Of a stretch of 64,000 bases of DNA, positions 55,446 to 64,000 are shown piece after piece. The notes below the pieces were generated by a model, which made no database searches, had not been told where the DNA came from, and saw only the letters and a list, made by a program, of their open reading frames with translations. The position numbers and the translations under genes were made by a program. Source of the DNA: Akebia trifoliata (lineage: Eukaryota > Streptophyta > Magnoliopsida > Ranunculales > Lardizabalaceae); the NCBI GenBank assembly GCA_017979445.1, contig CM030709.1, forward strand, positions 3,941,001 through 4,005,000, written 5' to 3'. Numbering within the stretch: the stretch's first letter is position 1; the number at the start of each line of letters is the position of its first letter.

Positions 55446-58400
55446 TCAAAATTTCAAGGCAGTTGTCCATGTTCCTTGGACGCTCGGGTGTTTGGTGACA
55501 TGCCTAGTCTTCAGCTTCACTGCCCTCCTTCCCGTAGCGTTCCTTAGCCTGGTCGCATGTAGGAGTACGTCTTCTGGTGTCATGTTCTTCACACATACAA
55601 CACGTTCATTCTTGTTCTCTATCATATCAAAGCAATAACAATCATAAAGGGCTTTTGAAACCTCTTATTCAGACAATAGCAAATATAAGAACCACAAATC
55701 AATCTGGTTGGATAATTGGACCAATCCAACTGAATTTCATTTCCCTTTACAAGACCCTATACTCTCCTCCTTTTTTTCTTTTTCTTTTTTGCTTATCGTG
55801 GGTATCCCCACCCTTCGACTGAGAGACTAATCCCACGGTCACACGCACTGCCCCCTCAGAAATTGGACCCTGGAGGGTGGCGCCAAGGAATTCATTGTTT
55901 CGTAGGGTTTCAAACACTTGACCTACTCTTCCTAAGGAGCTGAGTTTATCAAGGCTCGGCTTGCCACAAGGCCAACCACTAGGGATTAGACCCTATACTC
56001 TGCTAGTTATATAGAAAAACCTTGCAAACTGATCAAGTTTTTGAAACTGAATACAGTGTCATGCAACCCATGTCCAATAGATATAGAGAAGTCAATGAAC
56101 CCCGTAACTAGCAAGAAGACTCCTGAAGAAGAATTCAAAGTCCCAGAATCATATGGTTCAACATTTTGACAAATCGTGGCAGGGACCAAGAACATCCATT
56201 CAAGATGAAATTTAGTGGGATGCTTAGAGTTATGGTTAAGGTTGTAAGACAGGTCTGGTGTAGAGAGACCATGTAGTATAATAAACTTTAATTATATGGC
56301 AATATCCCATGGTTCCCACCGAAAATGTCCCCTTCCAATGCCCCAAAACCAAAGTATGAAGTGGCAATCAAAGTTATAAGTCATTTTAAATATCATTCTT
56401 ATTATTTTGTACCAGATACCAAGAGGGAAAAAGAGTCAGATATCTTACTATAAAAGGCTTTTAAATGTGGATGCTGACCACGAATGTGTTCATTAACCAC
56501 CTCTAGCTGCGGATTGCCTTCTTTAAATGCTGGCAAATAGGACTCCATAAATGCCCTGCCACATTAAACCAGCAAACAGAGATACATTAAAGACCACTGA
56601 ACATGAGGAATCTACGAGAGGTCTCCAAAAACTAGCATAGAAATCTAGGTCCAAAAGCTTATCTGTCCTTGAGGCATGGCACGGATTCCAATATTCAAAA
56701 ACATGCCACATAAGATATATTAAATCATGTCTTCATCTGATATTAGGCAGTCAAGCAAGTATATAAAATGATTTTTTTATACATAAATGACCATTAAGAA
56801 AAGAATACAAGGTGGTGGGGGATCCCAAAACAAAAAAAGGCGAGTGAGAGAGGCCTCACTCACACAAAAACAAACTGTTGAAACAAAAAACTAAATGAAC
56901 CCAAACACAATTTCTTCCCATCTAAAGACAATCTTCAAAACAAAGTCCATACAACGGGAAAAAAGGGAGGGAAGACCAAAAGTACACATTGGCTCTAGAG
57001 GTTCAACTTGAGCGGGCAAAACAGCAAAACCAGAGCCCGACAGGCAAAACCCAATCTAGGAGCTTCGACTGGGATTTTTGAAACTCAGGTTGGGTCCAGG
57101 CTTGACTTAATGAACCCAAATAGAAATTGTCATGAAGCTTTGGGAAACCTGAGTCCAACCTCATGTATATATAGATATATTACAAGTAACAAAAGAGGCA
57201 TTTGGGGTCTGTGTTCATTTTCAGTAGAAAGAAAAGGGGACTCCAAAAATTGGGGGGGCGGGGGGGGGGGGGGGTTTCTTCTACCCTCATCCTCTCATGC
57301 CATGAGCCACACAAGTACAACCCCTCCTGACTTCTTTCCCTCTCTCCCAACTTTTAGGACATTTCTTGAGTAACCTGACATGGACTTTGGATGAACCATC
57401 TATACTTCAAGTTGGGCTTTGGCAGTGTTCTGAGGCTCAAGTTGGCATCCAACCATTTAATTCACCAGATTGTTTGAACCCCAAAATGGGTACACTAAGT
57501 TGTTTTGATTCCCTTCTCTGCTATTTAGGCTTCATGATACTTTGATCCTTTAATCTTTCTAGTTGACACTACTATCCCAAGGCATGGCCACCAATTCACA
57601 AAATCAAGGACTGTGAACCCTAAAGGCAATCATTCAATTGCATATGAAGCAATAACTCTCAAGTTTCTTCATCACTGGTTTCATATGTAACCTTGTCAAG
57701 CTTTAAAATTTTCAAAAGCTTTTCATAATGATGAAGTTTGCAACTAGTAATACCACATATCTGAGTCGGAAACCTGCCTTCAACGGCTTGTTTATCAAAT
57801 CAAACAGTAGTGAATGATAACATATAAGATGTGCCAAAGGTGCACCAAGAGGTCAAGCCCCTAACGATCTTTCCTTCTTTCTTTTTTTCATATTTACTTA
57901 TTCTATTTTAAACACTATCTATGCAACAAGTCAACCAGCTCAACCCCCATCCTAGGCCATAATTTTTATAGATAAATTCTTCGAGTTTAGACCATTAGTC
58001 ATGTCTCAATTTCAACCCTCCATATTACTAGTGTTGTCAAATGCGGTCGCATATTCGCATATGCTATTTTCAAAGTGAAAATCACATATGCTACAGTCGC
58101 ATACCTCAAATTATGCTATCTGCCAATATGCGACGGCATATTTTTTCAAAAAAAATTTCTTATAGCATATGCCACCTCATATGCGAACGGCATGAGCTGG
58201 TCGCATATGGTATTTAACAACATTGCACATAACCAATGAAAATGGAAAAGAAAAGTATGCACTTTTCACCATGTTCATATATGACCCAAGTCGATCAGTG
58301 AATTGAAGCACAATTCTTGGAGCGTAAAAAAATGTCCAATACATTGTCAAAGTTATGGATCCAATCCCAAAAAACTTTCAAAGTTTTAGGTTATGTTTGG

Positions 58401-60042
58401 TAAATCTTCTTGAAAGTACTTCCACGATTTTTAAGTTTTAAAAAAAAATGTAAAATCATGTTTGGTTAAAATATTAAAAAGTACTTTAAATAAGTAGATT
58501 ATTAAAAATAAACACTTGAAGTATAAATCAAAGCAGAGTGACTTCTACCTTTTTACTTGGGCGGGAAGTACAATTTCCACCACATCATCGTGTAAAACAT
58601 GGGTTCAAAACCCATGAAGTGATTTTTTTATTGGAGATGTGCATAGTGAGTTGAGTCTGACTAGCCTTACTAACTTGGTAGATTTCAACACTTACTAAGA
58701 GTCGTCGAGCTCACTTGTGGCATCAAAAACATCATCCGATGGGACAGGTCATAGAGGACAGAATTCTATGAAATTTGGAAAAAAAATTTAAAAACAAAAA
58801 TTTATTTTTTACTGTTAATTTTAATTTTAAATTTGGGAGTTCAGTGAAAGTGCTTGGTAGCCGTCCATTTTCAAAACCTTGGATCCAGCACAAACTGTTT
58901 TTTTTTTTTTTAGTCTGAGTTTTTCCATGAAATCTACTAAGCTGTGGTGTTGGATTGCCAATGTGCATTTGAGCTCAAGGACCCTTAGTAAGACTTAAAA
59001 ATCTTACCAAGCTAGTAAGGAAAGTGTTTTTCTATTGAGTACCTCTTTCTTTCCCACGTCTTTCTATCTCCATTACTAAGTTAGTACTTTTATAATTAGT
59101 ACTACCAAACGATTTTATATTGTTGAAAAACACAGTTATTCTCAATTAAGTATTTTTACATAAGTAATTGAAAAGTTACAGAAGTAATATGAAACACAAC
59201 GTTAAATACTAGGACTGGGATTAAACTTTAGCATTCAACCTTTTTTCAGCTCATTGCATCATTATGTAAAGAGTCGTGATTTTTTGACACCCACGCCCCC
59301 TGACGTGGCATGGGTTAGAACCATAGATTTTTTACCCTAGAGATACACAACTGTACATCCCCATAAATATGTGCAGTTGTGTATCCTTAGGAAAAAAATC
59401 TATGGTTCTAGCACATGTCACATCACGGGCGTGTGTGAGAGGGGGCGTCGAAAAATTGTTATTCTGATGTAAAGTATCTTCTAAACATGAACAATGTACA
59501 CTGCGACAATTGGCTAAGGTGAACATATAGAGAATGGAAATATATAAGTTGGTCTATTTTACCTTTAATTGTAATCGAAGTTAACTTTTTCTATTAGGCA
59601 AACTAAGAATAGCGATGTCTTCCAAAGTACTTTAATATGCAAAGATGTCTTAGAATTTAATTTATAAGAGCTTTGACATCAAGAATCATTTCAAGAACCT
59701 CAATATAATGTCATATTTGATGAATATTTTAATGGTTTCGTAACGAATCTGGTTCAATTGAATTCAAACTAAATTGCAAACAATCTAAACACAACTGAAC
59801 TGTTTTTCCAATGCAGACATCGTTTTCCGTTAATTAACATGTAAAAAAATAAATAAGCACATTATGAAATTGAAATGAAGCTCTCTTCATGGCATAAATC
59901 AAATACTAATGCAGTCCTATGGAACAAAACAAAAAAAAAAAAAAGAGAGATAAAAATCAGACCTGATACCCCTACTACTTCCACCCCAATCACTATAGCT
60001 CACGATCAACTTTTGGAGTTGCCAAACGCCTCTCAAAGCCAT
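55446..60042 (-). CDS. Mitochondrial large-subunit ribosomal protein mL43 (L51/S25/CI-B8 domain), three coding exons, 119 aa
   Basis: Exons in minus-strand order: 59963-60042, 56449-56555, 55446-55618; GT-AG junctions, 120 codons with stop TGA. The protein begins MALRGVWQLQKLIVSYSDWG and GSSRGIRAFME, continues LPAFKEGNPQLEVV and RGQHPHLKAFYKNKNERVVC, then VKNMTPEDVLLHATRLRN, and ends RHVTKHPSVQGTWTTALKF. This is the plant mL43-type protein with the thioredoxin-like L51/S25/CI-B8 domain, part of the mitoribosome large subunit; the length equals the Arabidopsis protein as I remember it. The first coding intron is 3.4 kb and full of repeats. A 5' UTR intron is likely, from the donor GAG|GTACGT at 60182 to the acceptor AATATAG near 60066. 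Confidence 0.92.
55785..55990 (-). mobile_element. Possible tRNA-derived SINE in the first intron upstream of exon 3
   Basis: On the minus strand, GTGGTTGGCCTTGTGGCAAG precedes a B-box-like GTGTTTGAAACCC by about 50 bp. The 3' part contains GGCGCCACCCTCCAGG and GGGATACCCACG. This resembles SINE organisation, but the family is not certain. Confidence 0.35.
57252..57274 (+). repeat. Poly-G tract (7 + 15, one C between)
   Basis: A G-rich run inside an mL43 intron. On the mL43 sense strand it is poly-C. The 121-codon plus-strand ORF through it (57008-57373) is not credible. Confidence 0.8.
58028..58224. mobile_element. Foldback MITE with TCGCATATG motifs
   Basis: The left arm GTTGTCAAATGCGGTCGCATA and the right arm GGTCGCATATGGTATTTAAC, AACATTG are inverted. 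GCATATG occurs many times within about 200 bp. Confidence 0.65.
58662..59028. mobile_element. CTTTCCTTACT foldback family, most complete copy
   Basis: The ends AGCCTTACTAACTTGGTAGATTT and AAATCTTACCAAGCTAGTAAGGAAAGTG are inverted. The interior contains ATAGAGGACAGAATTCTATG and CCATTTTCAAAACCTTGGATC, shared with the copies near the UGT genes. It lies in the mL43 intron. Confidence 0.65.
59265..59465. mobile_element. Near-perfect foldback MITE, about 200 bp
   Basis: Arms of about 90 bp: CACGCCCCCTGACGTGGCATG, AACCATAGATTTTTTACC and TACACAACTGTACAT face ATGTGCAGTTGTGTATCC, AAAAAATCTATGGTTCTAG and CACATCACGGGCGTG. The loop is CCCCATAAAT. This is the clearest member of the family found upstream of the UGT copies. 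Confidence 0.8.
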
Positions 60043-60059
60043 CCCACCTCAAATCGGTC

Positions 60060-60270
60060 TATATTGGATTTGGAGATCAACAACACCAACCAAGAATCAT
60101 GGCACGTGTGTGCGTGTGAGTGAGGGAGAGAGAGAGAGAGAGAGAGAGGAAGAGGGGTGAATATAAAGGAAGATAAACGTACCTCTGAAACGAGCTGGAG
60201 AACGGAGAAACTGCTGAGGCTATGCAGGGTTTGGTAAGAGAGGAGAGAATGGGGGGTTTAAAACCAGGTA
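60060..60270 (-). promoter_or_regulatory. Likely 5' UTR and promoter-proximal region of mL43
   Basis: A (CT)n run on the minus strand (60129-60147) lies inside the presumed 5' UTR intron. The leader exon probably starts near 60250. A TATA box is not evident. Confidence 0.4.
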
Positions 60271-60732
60271 ACTGGTCTCGTCCCCAATTGACTCGCTCGA
60301 GTGATATCGTCTAGACGAGTCAAACCGTTTTACACATAGATTATATTGGCACACCAAATTTTACTTACAACACATCTTAGGAGAGAGCATCAAAGAAATT
60401 TTAACCAAACAAAATGAATGAAAAAACAGGTATAGAAATATATTGAAAACATTCATGAGATTTAACCTTTAAAAAAAACTAAAAAATCATATCTCGAGAG
60501 TGAGACAAATGAACTGAGATGAAGTTCTTCGAAGACGATGATGGCAATGAAATTCAAAAATCAGATTTCGTACAATCACAAAATGATAAAGGGGGTTAAG
60601 TTAGGGTTATAGAAAAGCTACGCTGAGGTGGGGGTGAAGTCGTCGTCGTCGTTGATTGGAGAATACAACGAAATTAGGGCTTGGGGTTAAGGCTTACAAA
60701 AAAGAGGAGAAGAGAAGAAAAGAAAAAATCTG

Positions 60733-61145
60733 ATTGGGTAATTATAAAAGTACCTCTTGAATTAATAAAGGCAACCCACAACACCATATCCGAATTGTTT
60801 TGTTTTATATGAGTTAAAAGTTTTGGAATGAGATGATTTTTTGTGAGAATGATGAGGCAATCATCCTTACCAAAAATCAACCCATTCCAAAACTTCTAAT
60901 TTCATCAAAATAAGTTCAAGAATCGTACATTGACTATTTTTTGTAAACCAGCTTTGATGTGGTTAGAAGTTTTGGAATGGGTGGATTTTTTGTGAGGATG
61001 GACGATCTCCTTATCATATAGATTATCCTCTCCAAAAATCAGTTCATTTTGAAACTTTTAACCCATATAAGACAAAATAATTTGACTATGGTGTGGGTTG
61101 CCCTTATTAATTTGTGGGATGCTCTTATAATTATCCAATTTGATT
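60733..61145. mobile_element. Large foldback element
   Basis: The ends TGGGTAATTATAAAAGTACC and TTATAATTATCCAATTTGA are inverted, as are GGCAACCCACAACACCATA / TATGGTGTGGGTTGCC. TAGAAGTTTTGGAATGGG occurs in both orientations. Confidence 0.75.
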
Positions 61146-61284
61146 TTACCTTTTTTTTTTGTTTGGATTGATATGGCACGCAAGGAGGTGTTTGTAGTAA
61201 ACAAAAAGTTTTAAGTGAACAACCACGCACGTTGTTTATTTTTGTCTGTGTTGATCCACGCCATATATATATATATACAACGAA

Positions 61285-61560
61285 ATTCGATACATTGTTC
61301 ATTTAAATTTCTAAAACATGTTTTCGAGTGAGTTCATTGGTAGGCATTTTAATTTAAAGTCTTAATCTTGCTAATAATTACCAGAGATAGTCATTTTTTT
61401 AATTAACGAGACCATCACTTTAAAGTCAATGATATTTGTTCTTTAAATTTATCAGCAAGATTGTCACTTTAAATTAGAATATCTACCACTGAACTCACTT
61501 GAAAACATGTTTTGGAGATAAAAATTAACAATGTATCGAAATGGAATTTCTGCATAAGTT
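61285..61560. mobile_element. Foldback element next to the previous one
   Basis: The left arm CATTGTTCATTTAAATTTC and AAAACATGTTTTCGAGTGAG and the right arm TGAACTCACTTGAAAACATG and TTAACAATGT pair. TCTTGCTAATAATTA / TTTATCAGCAAGATT also fold. Confidence 0.7.
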
Positions 61561-62859
61561 GTGCAGGTTTTGTAAAAAATCTTTACATAAATAGGTGTGG
61601 TATAAGTAAAAAAAAAAAAAAGATGGAGTGTTAATAAAAACTCTCTCTATAAACAAAAATCCATTAATGACACCTACCATTTGTCTTTATGCACCCACTT
61701 AAGAGTCGAATTAAAAATGATGAAATAATCATAACCAAATTGACGAGGGGGGAGGGGTTTGAGCTTTTTTGTTTGGTAAGAAGCTATTGAAAATTTTCAT
61801 TATGACTCGATAGGATCCTACTAAATCTCTGTTGAAGAATTTCATATTGAATATCGAATGAAACTTTATTTAATTTTTATTCCATTGTCGAGTACCTAAA
61901 ATTGATTAGTCGATTTTGGGTCTACCAATAAAGACTCGATCATTTTCAGGTTTGATTCTAAGAAAGTATCTTAAGGAACTGATAAGAATTGGGTCTCCTT
62001 TGGATATCTAACTAGTAAATTTATAACATTTATAAGTTAAAACTAAAATTAAAATATAAAGAAAATGGAAGCTTCACATTTTGTTTTTACATGAACTTCA
62101 TTCTATTTTTCATTTATGTCATAAAATACAACATTAGACCCCATTCAACTATTGTTTTATAGAGTATAAAACTCTATTATTACATTTCCTGTCCCCCTCC
62201 CCCTCTAATTCTATTGTCTATCATCCCCCCTTATTAATAATATCCCTCTAACTTTACTAGAAAAATTCAAATTTGATTTTTGAAGTTCTTTACTAACTTG
62301 AACGTCAAAGAGGTTGTGGTGTAGGGGCTACGTGCAAAAAAAAAAAAAAAAAAAAAAATCTAAACAAATTTATGTAAAAATAACATATATTGAAATTTGT
62401 CACAAAAACAATCTCTACCCAACCCATTGACACCCATATCCCTAGGAAATCTGTTTGAACATGGACGATTCCTATGATCTCTTCCTCCATGAGTGGTGGA
62501 GACCTTTTGTCCAACGTTTTCTTCTTTATTTGGTCGAGATCATATAACTTTATGAATGATGATAAACTGACTAAGAAAATACTTAAATATATTCAACTGA
62601 CGTTGAATATGCATACAACCATAGATTTTCATTTGTATCTCGAGAAAAAACATCTATTGTTCGTTTAAAACTATGGTCCTTCGCTTATTTGGTAACAAGT
62701 GGCAACAACAACATCAGCATGACAAGTGCCGTGAATCCAAACAAAGATCCTGAACGCTTAACAAAGATCCCTTATTTACTCATTCGAACAATGCGAGTGG
62801 GCTGACCTCTCTGTCTCTGTCTCTGTCTCTCTCTCTTATACGAAGAACACAGAAGAAAA
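61561..62859. other. Intergenic, presumed promoter of the gene at 62860
   Basis: No coding region. A 27-bp A run is at 62335-62358. A CT/GT-rich pyrimidine stretch (TCTCTGTCTCTGTCTC) at 62811-62838 probably belongs to the 5' leader of the downstream gene. Confidence 0.45.
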
Positions 62860-62940
62860 ATGGAGTCGCCGAGTCGTCTTACGTTTCTTCTCCGGAGGTC
62901 CCACCAAAGAGAGCCGTACCAATCAAATCCTCAATTGCAG
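62860..62940 (+). CDS. First coding exon of an unidentified gene (partial)
   Basis: ATG follows a pyrimidine-rich leader and GAAGAAAA. It opens 27 codons, MESPSRLTFLLRRSHQREPY and then QSNPQLQ, ending in CAG before a canonical donor GTGAGA, in phase 0. The exon is Arg/Ser-rich and hydrophilic, with one LTFLL patch. I do not recognise the protein. The following sequence is an AT-rich intron that reaches the window end without a clear acceptor, so the rest of the gene lies outside. A mitochondrial or plastid presequence is conceivable from the composition but not shown. Confidence 0.6.
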
Positions 62941-63439
62941 GTGAGACATCTTGTTATAATGGAGATCTGGTGGCACCTGATCATGTTTTTTCTGAATTCG
63001 AAACCCTACATTTGTTCTCTGCATCAGAGATCGCTTTTATCGTCATTTATACTACAAATTTCAGTTTTTTATTGATCTAATTTCACTAAAATTTTCAAAT
63101 TGTGGAATAAACATTGTGAACTTAGATGAGTAAATGTGAATTACTTGTTGAAGTGGAGGAAATATAAGAATCGATGAGGGAAATTTTATGTTTTTTTCCC
63201 CTTATAGTTGAGGAATTCAGGTTTAATAGTTAGTGTTGGAAATTCGACTTCAAATCGTGTTTCGTGCAGCTTTGCATGTAGGTTTAGTAGAAACATTTTA
63301 TTTTGATATTTGTGGATCTAGCAAGTCAAATATAGAGTGAGTGAATAACAGAGAGCAATGTGGTTATAAAGTTTGTCGGATTAGGCATTTTGGAGAAATT
63401 TGAATCACGGACAGCAAAAGTTTTCTGGTCATCTGGTGT

Positions 63440-63655
63440 TGTAATGACCCATGTTAAAGGCACCCCAGTTCTTAGTAAGGGCACCCACGAACCTATTTCT
63501 ATGGTTTGAGCACCCCAATAGGTTTCTTGTTGAGATGAACATGTCGACGTAGGCCAAAAAATCATAGGTGGGGTGTTCTAATCATTGTAAAACTTAAGCT
63601 TTCAATAGTTTGTGGGTGCACCTATTAATATGGCGGACGCCCCTAACCGCAACTG
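63440..63655. mobile_element. Small foldback element in the intron
   Basis: GGCACCCC, then AGGGCACCCACGAACCTATT (left), are inverted in AATAGTTTGTGGGTGCACC and GGACGCCCC (right). The middle pair GAGCACCCCAA / GGGGTGTTC also folds. Confidence 0.5.
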
Positions 63656-63689
63656 TTGTAATATTATGAAAAATAATGTTTAAAAAAAA

Positions 63690-64000
63690 TAAATAGATAA
63701 GAACTGTTACTGTTGTAAGGAAATCAGAGAAAAGAAAAATATAAATCTATATGTTGAGAATCAGAGGAATCTGAACTTGGTGAAGAAAAAGTATTGAAAA
63801 ACAGAGAAAGCAAAGAGAACTTGGTAAACTACTGAATTGTAATTGATGAATTTTCATTAGACTTGAGTCCTATTTATAATACATCAATAGTACAATAACA
63901 GAATAAACTGAACTAACAAACTCTTCTAACTGAAATAACTAACTCTTCTAACAAACTTTTCTCCTCTAACTGAAATAACTAACTCTTCTCTTCTAACTTT
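63690..64000. mobile_element. Probable LTR start, cut by the window end
   Basis: Contains GTTGAGAATCAGAGGAATC, a GATGAATTTTCATTAGACTTG stretch and CCTATTTATAATACATC, typical of plant Copia LTRs around the TATA region, then short ACTCTTCTAACTGAAATAACT repeats. Borders are not seen. Confidence 0.45.

Noticed and set aside
55244..55498. 84-codon plus-strand ORF
   Set aside because: Antisense to the last exon and 3' UTR of mL43.
57008..57373. 121-codon ORF through the poly-G tract
   Set aside because: Poly-glycine comes from the G run; the ORF is antisense inside an mL43 intron.
1..64000. CRISPR arrays, bacterial operons or integrated viral genomes
   Set aside because: Tandem arrays here have no spacer pattern; gene structure is plant nuclear; no pararetrovirus-type coding region was recognised.

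Overview
The window is nuclear DNA of a flowering plant, most likely a eudicot. The supported genes are plant families: an intronless tandem array of UDP-glycosyltransferases (UGTs) with the plant PSPG box, a plant histone H2B with a lysine/alanine-rich tail, a plastid-type DUF1997 protein, mitochondrial ribosomal protein mL43, and a 66-residue membrane protein. The DNA is AT-rich, genes are sparse, introns follow GT-AG, and small transposons are dense. I cannot name the species.

Layout. 1-12.8 kb: one small plus-strand gene (3520-3808) among transposon relics (LINE fragment, TRIM-like LTR array, foldback MITEs) and three tandem arrays. 12.9-14.4 kb: an intact, divergent UGT73-like gene. 15.8-45 kb: the rest of the UGT cluster, all on the minus strand: copy 1 (24136-25611, one nonsense codon), copy 2 (29048-30547, intact), a 3' fragment (32677-32985), copy 3 (37747-39246, intact) and copy 4 (41744-43236, a 1-nt deletion that cuts off the catalytic His). 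Two layers of duplication explain this: a spacer+UGT segment (about 16990-25730 versus 32985-39400), and a UGT pair (copy 2 + fragment versus copy 3 + copy 4). Comparing the duplicates exposes empty sites that date several insertions (a solo LTR with perfect 5-bp TSD, a MITE carrying GC-rich triplet-repeat DNA).

47-60 kb: three housekeeping genes on the minus strand, for which I rebuilt exon structures: DUF1997 (6 exons, 244 aa), histone H2B (intronless, 148 aa) and mL43 (3 coding exons, 119 aa). 62.9 kb to the end: the first coding exon of an unidentified plus-strand gene, followed by an intron with transposon sequence and probably the start of an LTR.

Function. The UGTs look like group-D (UGT73) glucosyltransferases of specialised metabolism. 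No cytochrome P450, terpene cyclase or other partner gene is visible, so this is a gene-family array in active birth and death, not a demonstrated biosynthetic cluster. I found no clearly new biological system. The most informative signals are the decay and gene conversion of the UGT copies and the nested foldback elements around them.
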